This document shows, piece after piece, positions 1 to 7,843 of a stretch of DNA of 13,070 bases (its first letter is position 1; each line of letters begins with the position of its first letter). This DNA is from an uncultured Pseudomonadota bacterium (GTDB lineage: Bacteria; Pseudomonadota; Alphaproteobacteria; Rs-D84): positions 1 through 13,070 of the forward strand of contig CALYRP010000007.1 of assembly GCA_945483255.1 (NCBI GenBank), in the 5' to 3' direction. The position numbers and the translations under genes were made by a program. Below the pieces are notes generated by a model, which had not been told where the DNA came from, did no database searches, and saw nothing but the letters and a program-made list of their open reading frames with translations.

Positions 1-668
1 AGAGTTGCAAGAGAGTTGATAAAGCGGTGGAATGTTACGGCAGTTGTTGCACATACCACATAATGATAATATGTCCCAGGAACAGTTAAAACACAGTTCG
101 CCATACGCATTGTATCTGGAATAAACAACATATCTTCAAATATACGACCAACTGCAAAAATTAAATGATTTTTTTGTAAAAATGATTTCTTAAATAAATA
201 TCTCCATACAACACAATTTGATAAAGCGTTTGTTGTAATAAATTTTTCAGTCAAAGATGTAAGTATGCTTTTTGTTTTGTATTCAATTTCATAAAAAGAA
301 CCATTTTGTGATACAACACATCCTGCGATAATGTCTGCAGATATATTTTTATTGGCGGTCATCATTTTTTCGTAATAGTCTAAATCTATGTAATCATCGC
401 TGTCGATAAAGTGTATATAATCGCCAGTTGCGTGGGCTAAACCGTTGTTTCGTGCAGCGGATACACCGGCATTTTTTTGGTGAATAATTTTTATCCTTTT
501 ATCGTGTTTTGCGAATTTTTCATAAATTTCATAACTATTATCTGTGCTGCCGTCGTCAATAATAAGTATTTCTAAATTCGTATAAGTTTGGTGGATAATA
601 CTGTTCAGACATTGTGGTAAAAATTTTTCAACATTATATACTGGTATTATTACTGATATTTTTTGCAT
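1..668 (-). CDS. Family 2 glycosyltransferase, partial (C-terminus beyond window)
   Basis: This open frame starts at the ATG at 668-666 and stays open to the window edge, about 220 codons, with no stop seen. Its N-terminal half is a GT-A fold of GT2 type: VIIPVYN at residues 7-12, IDDGSTD around 37-43, NAGVSAARN around 66-74, and the metal-binding DSDD around 89-92 within GDYIHFIDSDDY. An ED pair in FEDMLF near residue 178 fits the usual catalytic base position. Enzymes of this family transfer a sugar from a nucleotide-sugar to an acceptor, often in capsule, LPS or exopolysaccharide synthesis; the sugar and acceptor cannot be read from the sequence. An AAAGGGG ribosome site lies 6 nt before the ATG. 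The structured RNA region lies immediately upstream on the same strand. The family call is secure, the substrate unknown. Confidence 0.9.
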   Translation of the reverse strand, partial: MQKISVIIPVYNVEKFLPQCLNSIIHQTYTNLEILIIDDGSTDNSYEIYEKFAKHDKRIKIIHQKNAGVSAARNNGLAHATGDYIHFIDSDDYIDLDYYEKMMTANKNISADIIAGCVVSQNGSFYEIEYKTKSILTSLTEKFITTNALSNCVVWRYLFKKSFLQKNHLIFAVGRIFEDMLFIPDTMRMANCVLTVPGTYYHYVVCATTAVTFHRFINSLAT

Positions 669-689
669 CTTTTTCCCCTTTGTTTTTTT

Positions 690-892
690 TACAAAAACTA
701 ACCGTCAATCTTAGATAATGACGGTCAGGGTGTTCAAAGATCATTTAACAGTATGATTCCGTTGGTCTTTGGCTTATGCCTGTTTTATAACCAACAGCAC
801 CCCGACCATAATTCGGGGAAATAAAAGGCATTTGTTGTGCCAGTCTGTTAAAAGGGCTTTGAAACCCTGAACCTTTATCCTCGTAAGGTTCA
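690..892 (-). ncRNA. Candidate structured small RNA (rod-shaped, 6S RNA-like)
   Basis: No convincing ORF lies here, but the sequence folds strongly. A closing stem pairs 725-731 with 864-870, 733-739 with 857-863 and 744-751 with 845-852: 22 bp with one bulge and a 4x4 internal loop. Inside it, 776-781 and 784-788 pair with 821-831 (11 bp, 2-nt bulge), capped by CCCCGA (800-805)/TCGGGG (813-818). A large asymmetric bubble separates the two stems. A 5' hairpin GAACCTT/AAGGTTC (869-891) shares two nt with the closing stem. On the minus strand a promoter lies just upstream and a terminator at 701-725, giving a transcript of about 200 nt. Rod, central bubble and apical stem match the general 6S RNA plan, but no sequence signature was recognised. 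It could instead be a 5' leader or riboswitch for the glycosyltransferase 22 nt downstream. Confidence 0.55.
694..725 (-). terminator. Rho-independent terminator of the small RNA
   Basis: ACCGTCA (725-719 on the minus strand) pairs perfectly with TGACGGT (707-701), loop of 11 nt, followed by TAG and a run of five T. The plus strand has no T-run after the hairpin, which fixes the direction. If it acts inefficiently, readthrough would feed the glycosyltransferase gene. Confidence 0.5.
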
Positions 893-897
893 ATAAT

Positions 898-926
898 AAT
901 ATACATATATTTCAAATGCTTTGCAA
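898..926 (-). promoter_or_regulatory. Sigma70-type promoter for the small RNA
   Basis: On the minus strand, TTGCAA (926-921) and TATATT (903-898) are separated by exactly 17 nt. The predicted transcription start, about 7 nt beyond, falls at 891, where the first hairpin of the structured RNA begins. This agreement supports both calls. It is a consensus-based inference. Confidence 0.5.
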
Positions 927-940
927 TTTATAAATTTATG

Positions 941-970
941 TTGACCCGAATACAGTGTTTTTACTATCAT
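941..970 (+). promoter_or_regulatory. Promoter for dacF, near-leaderless
   Basis: TTGACC at 941-946 and TATCAT at 965-970 are spaced 18 nt apart. The expected transcription start is about 976-978, only a few nt before the ATG at 980. A longer reading from the ATG at 938 would place this promoter inside the coding region, so it argues for the 980 start. No ribosome binding site precedes 980, as expected of a leaderless message. Confidence 0.4.
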
Positions 971-979
971 TTTCATATT

Positions 980-2113
980 ATGAAGAGAGTTTTATCATTT
1001 ATTTTATCACTTTGTTTGTTCGTTGGCGCGGCAAATGCCGCACAATACAAGGCTGTGTTGGTTGCGGATATTGATTCAGGCAAGGTTTTATATCAAGAAA
1101 ATGCAAATGAATTAAATTATCCGGCATCGCTTACAAAAATAATGACACTTTATTTAACTTTTGATGCGCTGGAACACAAAAGATTAAATTTGGATGATTA
1201 TTTAATCGTATCAAATTATGCGGCAAATGCCGACCCTGTAAAATTGGGCTTGGCCGCAGGCAGCAAGATAAAAGTTGAAGACGCGATAAAGGCTGTTGCG
1301 GTTCATTCTGCAAACGATGTTGCACGCGTTCTGGCGGAAAACCTGCAAGGTGGGAAAGAAGGCAATTTTGCAAGCCTTATGACACGTGTTGCAAATGAAA
1401 TTGGATTAAAAAATACTAATTTTGAAAATTCATCCGGTTTGCCAAATGATGACCATATGTCAACGGCGCGTGATATTGCATTGCTTTCCATGGCGGTATA
1501 TAAACATTTTCCACAATATTGGAAATATTTTGGAATTAAAACATGGACTTATAATGGAAAAACATACACTAATGGAAACAGATTGTTGGGAACTTATCCG
1601 GGGTGTGATGGTATGAAAACCGGGTTTACAAATAAATCAAAATATTCGTTGGTTGCGACCGCTGAACGCGACGGGCATCATTTGATTGCGGTGGTTTTGG
1701 GTGCGGAAAACAAAGATGTTCGTGCGAATATCGCGACAAAAATGTTGAACCTTGGATTTTCTAAATTGGGGGATAATGGTCAAAATTATGTCGCACAAAA
1801 ACCTGTGAATACGGCGCTGTCAACAAATACGAACCCAATCGCGAAATATGCAACAGATAAACCGAAACCAATGAATAACCATGTATCGTATTCATCAGGT
1901 GGTGTTGGTGTTCAATTTGGCGCATTTTCTTCATATGAAACCGCAAAAAAGCAAGCGGACAAGGTAAAATCAGCAACTGGGTTAAATGCGAATATTGAAC
2001 AAAACGGCAGTGGCCTTTATCGTGTTCGTGTTAATGGTTTGTCTGAAAACGCGGCAGCAAACGCGAAAAATGCGGCGATTGCAAACGGCATAGATTGTTA
2101 TATATTCCATTAA
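980..2113 (+). CDS. dacF: D-alanyl-D-alanine carboxypeptidase with C-terminal SPOR domain
   Basis: A 377-residue exported serine peptidase of the S11/PBP5 family. It removes the terminal D-Ala from peptidoglycan pentapeptides in the periplasm and so limits cross-linking. All three active-site motifs are present: SLTK at 50-53 (nucleophile Ser50), SAN at 110-112 and KTG at 213-215. The start at 980 was chosen because it gives a clean signal peptide, MKRVLSFILSLCLFVGAANA, ending in an AXA cleavage site; the frame is open from 938, but that would add 14 unlikely residues. Residues about 308-377 form a SPOR domain (VQFGAF near its start, LYRVRVNGL in the middle), which in other proteins binds glycan strands lacking stem peptides at the septum. 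recR follows 12 nt downstream, so the two are probably co-transcribed. PBP5-SPOR architecture is common in Alphaproteobacteria. Confidence 0.93.
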   Translation: MKRVLSFILSLCLFVGAANAAQYKAVLVADIDSGKVLYQENANELNYPASLTKIMTLYLTFDALEHKRLNLDDYLIVSNYAANADPVKLGLAAGSKIKVEDAIKAVAVHSANDVARVLAENLQGGKEGNFASLMTRVANEIGLKNTNFENSSGLPNDDHMSTARDIALLSMAVYKHFPQYWKYFGIKTWTYNGKTYTNGNRLLGTYPGCDGMKTGFTNKSKYSLVATAERDGHHLIAVVLGAENKDVRANIATKMLNLGFSKLGDNGQNYVAQKPVNTALSTNTNPIAKYATDKPKPMNNHVSYSSGGVGVQFGAFSSYETAKKQADKVKSATGLNANIEQNGSGLYRVRVNGLSENAAANAKNAAIANGIDCYIFH

Positions 2114-2125
2114 AAGTAAAACAAG

Positions 2126-2716
2126 ATGAATATAAAAATAGAAAAATTAATTAAACAATTTGCAAAATTACCGCGTGTTGGTACACGCGCTGCAACGCGT
2201 ATTGTTATTGGTTTATTGCAAGATAAAACAGGACGTGCTGAATCTTTGGCAAATGCATTGATGGATGCTGCACAATCAATTCATCCTTGTCCGATTTGTG
2301 GTATGTTAACAGATGCAGATAAATGTGAATATTGTGCTGATATTTCACGAAAAAATGGGCAATTGTGTATTGTGCGTGATTTGTCTGATGTTTTGGTGTT
2401 GGAAAAATCTGGGGTTTTTCATGGGCGTTATCATGTGTTGGGTGGAAATTTATCCGGGGTTAATGGGATAACACCCGATGATTTAAATATTGCAAATATC
2501 GCAGATCGTATAAACGATGAAAATATCGAAGAAATTATATTTGCACTGCCTAATACAGTCGAAGGTAAAACGACACAGCAATATATTATTTCTTCAATTA
2601 ATAATCCAAATGTATCTTTTTCTGAATTGGCATCTGGGGTGCCACTTGGCGGTGATTTAGATTATATTGATGATGGCACATTAACGTTGGCATTCGGGGG
2701 GCGCAAGAAATTATGA
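2126..2716 (+). CDS. recR: Recombination mediator RecR
   Basis: A 196-residue cytoplasmic DNA-repair protein of normal family length. RecR works with RecO (and RecF) to load RecA on SSB-coated single-stranded DNA at gaps. The family layout is complete: an N-terminal helix-hairpin-helix (LPRVGTRAATR, 15-25), a four-cysteine zinc finger (C55, C58, C67, C70), a Toprim domain opening with LCIVRDLSDVLVLEKSG, and the GGNLSGVNGITPDDL segment. The usual dnaX and ybaB neighbours are absent; here the gene follows dacF and its stop overlaps the rsmA start (ATGA), implying translational coupling. It ends in TGA, showing that TGA is a stop in this organism. The ribosome binding site is weak. Confidence 0.95.
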   Translation: MNIKIEKLIKQFAKLPRVGTRAATRIVIGLLQDKTGRAESLANALMDAAQSIHPCPICGMLTDADKCEYCADISRKNGQLCIVRDLSDVLVLEKSGVFHGRYHVLGGNLSGVNGITPDDLNIANIADRINDENIEEIIFALPNTVEGKTTQQYIISSINNPNVSFSELASGVPLGGDLDYIDDGTLTLAFGGRKKL

Positions 2717-3546
2717 TTGATAAAATTGCGTCTTTGCCACCTGTGTCTGAAATGATGCGCGAAAGCGGATTGGAACCGAAAAAACAGTTTGGGCAAAACT
2801 TTCTTTTTGATTTGAATTTAACATCGCGTATTGCGCGCAACATTCCAAACATTGAAAACATAACTGTTGTCGAAGTTGGACCAGGCCCCGGCGGTTTAAC
2901 ACGTGCGATTTTAATGGCTGGCGCAAAAAAATTGATTGCAATTGAAAAAGATAAAACAACGTCCCCAATATTATCGCAAATTGTTGATGCGGCAAACGGC
3001 CGATTTGAAGTTATTTATGGTGATGCGTTAAAAACAGATTTTTCAAACATAGATAAAAACGGTATTGCGATTTGTTCGAATTTACCGTACAACGTCGGCA
3101 CGGAATTATTAATTGGTTGGATGCAAAAAATAGCAAACGGTGAAAAAATAAAATCACTGACATTAATGTTTCAAAAAGAAGTTGCTGAACGTATTGTTGC
3201 AAACGCGGGTGATGCGCAATACGGCAGATTATCTGTGCTTTGTAATTTAATAGCAGATACGAAAATTTTATTTGATGTGCCAAATACTGCATTTATTCCA
3301 CGTCCAAAGGTTCAATCAGCGGTTGTTCAAATTATTCCAAATGCAGATAAAATCAAAAAAATAGATGATATAGGCAAACTGGAAAAATTAACGGCGCGTT
3401 TATTTGGAATGCGTCGAAAAATGATACGCGGAATTATAAAAACAGATTGGGAAAAATTTGGGTTAACTGGGACAGAGCGTGCCGAAGAAATTAATCCTGA
3501 ATTATTTTTAAAAATATCGCGTAATATTGATGTAAATTTGTTATAA
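2713..3546 (+). CDS. rsmA: 16S rRNA (adenine1518-N6/adenine1519-N6)-dimethyltransferase
   Basis: A 277-residue SAM-dependent methyltransferase (KsgA family) that dimethylates two adjacent adenines in the helix 45 loop of 16S rRNA, late in 30S assembly. Visible motifs: the family signature FGQNFLFD at 26-33, the SAM-binding loop EVGPGPGGLT at 54-63, acidic ribose-binding E78, GDAL at 103-106, catalytic NLPY at 123-126, and FIPRPKVQSAVV in the C-terminal half. Length is normal. It overlaps recR by 4 nt, and a 24-nt gap separates it from the antiporter gene. Loss of RsmA is known to give kasugamycin resistance in other bacteria. Confidence 0.95.
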   Translation: MIDKIASLPPVSEMMRESGLEPKKQFGQNFLFDLNLTSRIARNIPNIENITVVEVGPGPGGLTRAILMAGAKKLIAIEKDKTTSPILSQIVDAANGRFEVIYGDALKTDFSNIDKNGIAICSNLPYNVGTELLIGWMQKIANGEKIKSLTLMFQKEVAERIVANAGDAQYGRLSVLCNLIADTKILFDVPNTAFIPRPKVQSAVVQIIPNADKIKKIDDIGKLEKLTARLFGMRRKMIRGIIKTDWEKFGLTGTERAEEINPELFLKISRNIDVNLL

Positions 3547-3570
3547 TGAAACAAAAGGGAGAGAGAAACC

Positions 3571-5274
3571 ATGTCAATCGCAACGCTTGTATTTTTTGCC
3601 ATAGCTTTTGTCGCTGTGTTTTGTATGCGACTTTTTAAAATGGGAACTTTGTTGGCATTTTTGTTAACTGGTATTTTAGCAGGTCAACATGTGTTTGGTT
3701 TATTCGAATTGTCAGGAACATGGAATTTCCTGGGTGATTTGGGCATTATGTTTTTATGGTTTAATATTGGATTACAAATTAATATGCAACGCCTTTGGCA
3801 ATTGCGACGCACAATATTTGGGCTTGGCGCATCCCAGGTTTTAATGGTTGCGGCAATGCTTTTCCCGATATTAGTCGGAATAACATCATGGTCATTGTTG
3901 GGGACGATAATGATTGCTTTGATTTTGGCAATGTCCAGTACATCAGAAGATTTACAAATATTGATGGACAGAAATCAATTACAAACAAATATGGGGCGTC
4001 AAACATTTTCTATTTTATTATTCCAAGATTTGTTATCTATTCCGTTGTTGGCTATGTTGCCAGTTATGGCGGGAAAATCAATTAATCTGGGGGCATCTGC
4101 GATTGATATTTTTGTTATGTCAATTGGTTTAATATTAGGCGTTGTGATTGTTTCGAAATTTATTATTAATCCGTTAATGCATGTTGTATCGCGTGTTCAA
4201 TCAGGAGAAGCCTTTGTTTTGGCGATAATGGTAAATATCGCGGTATGGGCGGTTATTTTAAGTTTGATGGGTTTGCCACCGGCATTGGGCGCGTTCTTGG
4301 CGGGTATGTTGATGTCAGAAACAGTTTACAGACATCAAGTTAATGCAGCAATCGAACCATATGCAACATTGTTCTTGGCTTTCTTTTTTATCGTATTAGG
4401 TATGGGGATAAATTTACCATTCTTGGCAGATCATTGGTTAATGGTGTTAATGGGTGTTGTTGGATTGGTCGCGATTAAGTTTTTTGCGCTTTATATTGTT
4501 GCGCGTGTTCGTCATGTGTCCCCACACGAATCGTTTTTGATGGCGCTTATCTTGGCCCAAGGCGGTGAATTTGGTTTGTTAATTTTACAAACAATGAAGG
4601 CAAATGGAATATCTGCTATTCCGGCAGAACACCAAGAAATTTTAACGGCTATCATAATAGTTTCTATTATGATGACACCGATATTATTATTGATTTATGA
4701 TCAATTGGTAAAGGCTGGGAAAATGTTCAATGGCACACCTAATAAGAAATTGTCAGAAAAAATAAAAAATGAAACGCCAACGGTTATAATTTGCGGATTC
4801 GGCCGTATGGGACAAATTATTGCTCAAATGTTGGAAACTGAAAAAATATCTTATGTTGCAATTGATGCAAATGTAGACGAAGTTGTTATGGCGCGCGAAT
4901 CTGGATATAATGTTATTTATGGTGATTCAAAAAAGAAATCAATTTTATTGGCTGCAGGCCTTAAAATCAGTAAAACCAAGGCAGTGGTGATTTCTTTGAA
5001 TGACGAAATTGTTGCGCGCGATATATTCCAAACATTACATGGAATTTCTCCGCGTATAAAAGTTTTTGCGCGCGCACATAATTTACAATCATCGCGTGAT
5101 TTGTTAAAAATGGGGGTTAAATCTGCAACACCAGAAATCATAGAATCTTCATTTATATTGGGTTCTGATGTGATGACGGGACTTGGATTGTCAAAACCAA
5201 AAATAAATGCATTGGTGAATCATTTGCGTGAAAATGGCTATGAAAATGTTAAGAAACCAATTACTATGAAATAA
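3571..5274 (+). CDS. CPA2-family cation:proton antiporter with TrkA-N domain (Kef/YbaL type)
   Basis: A 567-residue inner-membrane protein. Residues about 1-390 are a hydrophobic antiporter domain with a dozen or so membrane spans, including SSTSEDLQIL, AAIEPYATLFLAFFF and AQGGEFGLLIL, which correspond to conserved Kef segments. Residues about 404-520 form a cytoplasmic Rossmann RCK/TrkA-N domain with nucleotide-binding GFGRMG, an acidic residue ending the second strand (VAIDAN) and YGDSKKKSILLAAGL. Such proteins exchange K+ or Na+ for H+, gated by NAD(H) or glutathione conjugates. No separate TrkA-C domain is evident. It resembles YbaL/KefB/KefC, but the ion and ligand cannot be assigned. 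A GGGAG ribosome site precedes the ATG, 24 nt after rsmA. Confidence 0.88.
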   Translation: MSIATLVFFAIAFVAVFCMRLFKMGTLLAFLLTGILAGQHVFGLFELSGTWNFLGDLGIMFLWFNIGLQINMQRLWQLRRTIFGLGASQVLMVAAMLFPILVGITSWSLLGTIMIALILAMSSTSEDLQILMDRNQLQTNMGRQTFSILLFQDLLSIPLLAMLPVMAGKSINLGASAIDIFVMSIGLILGVVIVSKFIINPLMHVVSRVQSGEAFVLAIMVNIAVWAVILSLMGLPPALGAFLAGMLMSETVYRHQVNAAIEPYATLFLAFFFIVLGMGINLPFLADHWLMVLMGVVGLVAIKFFALYIVARVRHVSPHESFLMALILAQGGEFGLLILQTMKANGISAIPAEHQEILTAIIIVSIMMTPILLLIYDQLVKAGKMFNGTPNKKLSEKIKNETPTVIICGFGRMGQIIAQMLETEKISYVAIDANVDEVVMARESGYNVIYGDSKKKSILLAAGLKISKTKAVVISLNDEIVARDIFQTLHGISPRIKVFARAHNLQSSRDLLKMGVKSATPEIIESSFILGSDVMTGLGLSKPKINALVNHLRENGYENVKKPITMK

Positions 5275-5284
5275 TGATTTATAT

Positions 5285-5313
5285 TTGATTTTAAGACTTC
5301 TAGTTGCTATATT
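5285..5313 (+). promoter_or_regulatory. Sigma70-type promoter for lspA-yidC
   Basis: TTGATT (5285-5290) and TATATT (5308-5313) are 17 nt apart in the 57-nt gap after the antiporter gene. The predicted start near 5320 leaves a short leader containing GGAG (5323-5326), 5 nt before the lspA ATG. No terminator hairpin is seen after the antiporter gene, so upstream readthrough is also possible. Confidence 0.45.
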
Positions 5314-5331
5314 TTTGAAAACGGAGAAAAA

Positions 5332-5892
5332 ATGAAAAAGTTTTTAAAATATATAGCAATTATTTTGTTGGTTTTTATGGCGGATTTCTTTTCAAAGCAA
5401 TATTTGTTAAATTTGCTGGCTGAAAAGTACGGTGATGTTATTTTTAATCCAAATGCCATTTGTGCAAAATGTAATATAAATGGTGTTATTATTTCATGGA
5501 ATGATTTAATAGGTGGCGATTACGGATTATCTAATTTGTTTAATATACATTTTATTTGGAATCGTGGTGTTTCATTTTCGGCTTTTAATTTTTTGATGCC
5601 TGTTATTTTAAGCACTATAACTGCTTTGATTATTGTGTGGTTGATTTATTATCTGTTTAAAAAATCAATCAGTTATGAACGTTTGCCATTGGCATTTATC
5701 ATTGGTGGTGCAATTGGTAATTTATGCGACAGGGTTCGTTTCGGTGCGGTGGCTGATTTTATACAATGGCATATTGGTGGATTGTGGACTTTCCCGGCTA
5801 TATTTAATGTTGGTGATGTGTTTATTACATTTGGTGTAATAATCTATTTAATAAATATGTTCATAAACAGAAAAAAATGTTTGTGCAGATAG
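5332..5892 (+). CDS. lspA: Lipoprotein signal peptidase (signal peptidase II)
   Basis: A 186-residue inner-membrane aspartyl protease that cuts the signal peptide of prolipoproteins just before the lipidated cysteine. Conserved features are D18 with SK in the first membrane helix, NRGVSF at 77-82, GNLCDR at 129-134, ADF with D142, and FNVGD at 158-162 with D162; D142 and D162 correspond to the catalytic aspartates. Two deviations are visible. The family FNxAD motif has Gly161 in place of Ala. The periplasmic segment between the first helix and NRGVSF (about residues 31-70) is longer than usual and contains two cysteines (C44, C47), so the protein exceeds the common 160-170 residues. yidC starts 20 nt downstream. 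Confidence 0.93.
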   Translation: MKKFLKYIAIILLVFMADFFSKQYLLNLLAEKYGDVIFNPNAICAKCNINGVIISWNDLIGGDYGLSNLFNIHFIWNRGVSFSAFNFLMPVILSTITALIIVWLIYYLFKKSISYERLPLAFIIGGAIGNLCDRVRFGAVADFIQWHIGGLWTFPAIFNVGDVFITFGVIIYLINMFINRKKCLCR

Positions 5893-5912
5893 TTTTAAAA
5901 AAGGAAAACAAA

Positions 5913-7463
5913 ATGGTTCAATATATGAATAATTCTGGTTTTAATCAGTGGAATCAAATGAATACAAATAATAAAAAGCCTTCGAGATTTTCTGGTTTTT
6001 TATGGTGGTTATTTTTGTTTTTATTCGCGTGGTGGATAATTGGTTTATGGTTAAAACCACAAAACACAGAATTAAAAACAATTTCACCTGTTGTTATAGA
6101 ACCGTCTAATGTTGTAACACGAACATTAAACAAAGAAGATATATCTTTTAATGTCCAAGGATTGCGTATATCAAAAGTTATTCTTAACAAGCATAAACAA
6201 AACGCAAAATCAGATGATAATATTTCGCTGTTAAGTGATGAAAATAATTTTATAGAAGTTGGATTTGTTTCATCAGATATTCAGACACCTAATATAAATA
6301 CAAATTGGGACATGAAATCTGGGGAAATGCATTGGGATAATTCAAACACACATTTTGCGCGTAAAATATCTGTGGATGGTTATGTTATAAATGTTATCGA
6401 CACAATCAAAAACAAAACCAATCATGAAATCAGTATCGCGCCATATGCGCAAATCACACAAAGTGCAAATAATAAAACATCAGGCGTTGTTGAAACTGGT
6501 GGTGTTGTTTATGCGAATTCTGATTTGAATTATATTAATTGGAATAAATTGAATAAGAAATCGTTTGCTTATTCATCTGTAAATGCATTTCTGGGATTTG
6601 CAGAACAATATTGGGAAACAATCGCGTCTGTTGATGCCAAAGATCAAACAATCAGTTTAAAGAAAAGTGGTGATTTATATTTTGCACAAACAAATGCCGC
6701 ACCAATTAAAATTGCACCGAAGTCAGAATCGACTGTTTCTACTTATATCTTTGCTGGACCGCGTCAAAGCGATGTTTTAAATACAGCATCTAAAAATATA
6801 CCAGGTATAAATAAAACCATAGATTATGGTTGGTTTTGGTTTTTTGCAGCCCCAATGTTATGGATGATAAATTGGCTGTATGCATTGGTTGGGAATTATG
6901 GGGTTGCTATTATTTTAATGACTTTGATTTTAAGATTGTTGATGTGGCCGTTAACGCGTAAATCATATGTATCAACAATGGCAATGCAGAAAATGCAACC
7001 AGAATTACAACGTGTTCAAAAATTATATGCAAATGACAAAGCGCGTCTTCAAATGGAAATGATGAAAATATACCAAACGCATCGTACATCACCAATGTCT
7101 GGATGTTTGCCAATGTTGATTCAAATTCCAATATTTTTTGCATTGTACAAGGCGTTATTGATATCTGTTCCGATGCGGTCTGCGCATTTTCTTTGGATAT
7201 CAGATTTGTCTGCGATGGATCCTTATTTTATATTGCCGATATTAATGGGGGCAACAATGTGGTTGCAACAATATCTGCAATCACCAAAACAAAATTCCAA
7301 TACCAATGATGTTATGGCATCAACACAACGTGCAATGAAATGGATGCCGATAATATTTACAGTGATGTTTGCATGGATGCCAGCGGGCTTGGTTCTTTAT
7401 TGGACAGTATCTAATTTGTTTGGAATCTTGCAAATGTATATTATTAAAAAAACAATTAAATAA
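5913..7463 (+). CDS. yidC: Membrane protein insertase YidC
   Basis: A 516-residue inner-membrane insertase of the Oxa1/Alb3/YidC family that folds and inserts membrane proteins alone or with SecYEG. The frame is open from 5877, but the ATG at 5913 is preferred: AAGGA lies 7 nt before it and the longer form would overlap lspA. The first membrane helix is at about 27-47 (Trp-rich), followed by a large periplasmic beta domain to about residue 305, as in Gram-negative YidC. The conserved core then begins with YGWFWFFAAPMLWMINWLY. R349 in PLTRKSY fits the groove arginine, and SGCLPMLIQIPIFFALYKAL is the strongly conserved loop/helix. No rnpA or rpmH neighbour is present; instead it pairs with lspA. 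Confidence 0.95.
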   Translation: MVQYMNNSGFNQWNQMNTNNKKPSRFSGFLWWLFLFLFAWWIIGLWLKPQNTELKTISPVVIEPSNVVTRTLNKEDISFNVQGLRISKVILNKHKQNAKSDDNISLLSDENNFIEVGFVSSDIQTPNINTNWDMKSGEMHWDNSNTHFARKISVDGYVINVIDTIKNKTNHEISIAPYAQITQSANNKTSGVVETGGVVYANSDLNYINWNKLNKKSFAYSSVNAFLGFAEQYWETIASVDAKDQTISLKKSGDLYFAQTNAAPIKIAPKSESTVSTYIFAGPRQSDVLNTASKNIPGINKTIDYGWFWFFAAPMLWMINWLYALVGNYGVAIILMTLILRLLMWPLTRKSYVSTMAMQKMQPELQRVQKLYANDKARLQMEMMKIYQTHRTSPMSGCLPMLIQIPIFFALYKALLISVPMRSAHFLWISDLSAMDPYFILPILMGATMWLQQYLQSPKQNSNTNDVMASTQRAMKWMPIIFTVMFAWMPAGLVLYWTVSNLFGILQMYIIKKTIK

Positions 7464-7485
7464 AAATGCCCAAACGGGCATTTTT
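7462..7485. terminator. Bidirectional Rho-independent terminator
   Basis: AAAAATGCCC (7462-7471) and GGGCATTTTT (7476-7485) form a 10-bp perfect stem with an AAAC loop. It provides a T-run on both strands and overlaps the stops of yidC (plus) and the 113-residue gene (minus). This shared terminator insulates the two convergent transcription units. Confidence 0.88.
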
Positions 7486-7825
7486 ATTTTTGATTAAGAT
7501 ATTTAAATAACGCCAAAGGCGTTTGTATTTTTATGTTCCTTATACCACAAGTGTCTTTTGTGAATTGGACACATGTTAAATAGTGTTTTTTCTTTATCAT
7601 ATTTTCGGTATTTAAAGAAAGTTTTATAAATATCCAACCATGTTTTTTCAGTATTTTTAAATCACTTTTTTGTATGATTATTTTTGCGATTTTATTCATA
7701 TGCACAAATTGATAAATAATAACATTGTCGCCATTAATTATTATCGGTGCACAGTGTTTAAATTTTTTGCAAAATATTTTTGCATGTATTTTTTTTGAAT
7801 AATTTGAAAAGCCAATATATAACAT
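7484..7825 (-). CDS. Small protein of unknown function; possible permuted papain-like fold
   Basis: A 113-residue basic protein with no signal peptide or membrane helix. The start is supported by AAAGGA 7 nt before the ATG, and it begins 18 nt after the 117-residue gene, so they form one transcription unit. No family is recognised with certainty. Visible features are an N-terminal YIGFSN, a cysteine/histidine cluster (C19, H24, C25) in a strand-like stretch running to YQF, and a C-terminal segment TCVQFTKDTCGI (C85, C93) followed by IQTPLALFKYL. A histidine near the N-terminus and a cysteine heading a late helix recall circularly permuted NlpC/P60- or LRAT-like hydrolases, but this is only a shape resemblance. 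It could equally be structural or DNA-associated. Confidence 0.75.
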   Translation of the reverse strand: MLYIGFSNYSKKIHAKIFCKKFKHCAPIIINGDNVIIYQFVHMNKIAKIIIQKSDLKILKKHGWIFIKLSLNTENMIKKKHYLTCVQFTKDTCGIRNIKIQTPLALFKYLNQK

Positions 7826-7843
7826 TTGAAAATCCTTTGTCCT

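Noticed and set aside
845..895. TPP riboswitch-like string (ACCCTGAACC) on the plus strand before dacF
   Set aside because: The other conserved thi-box parts are missing, and the stretch is fully accounted for as one arm of the long minus-strand stem plus a 5' hairpin.
938..979. Start of dacF at the ATG at 938
   Set aside because: It would add 14 residues ahead of a clean signal peptide and cover the promoter-like TTGACC/TATCAT pair.
7103..7309. Second plus-strand frame within yidC
   Set aside because: It is an out-of-frame shadow of the conserved YidC core.
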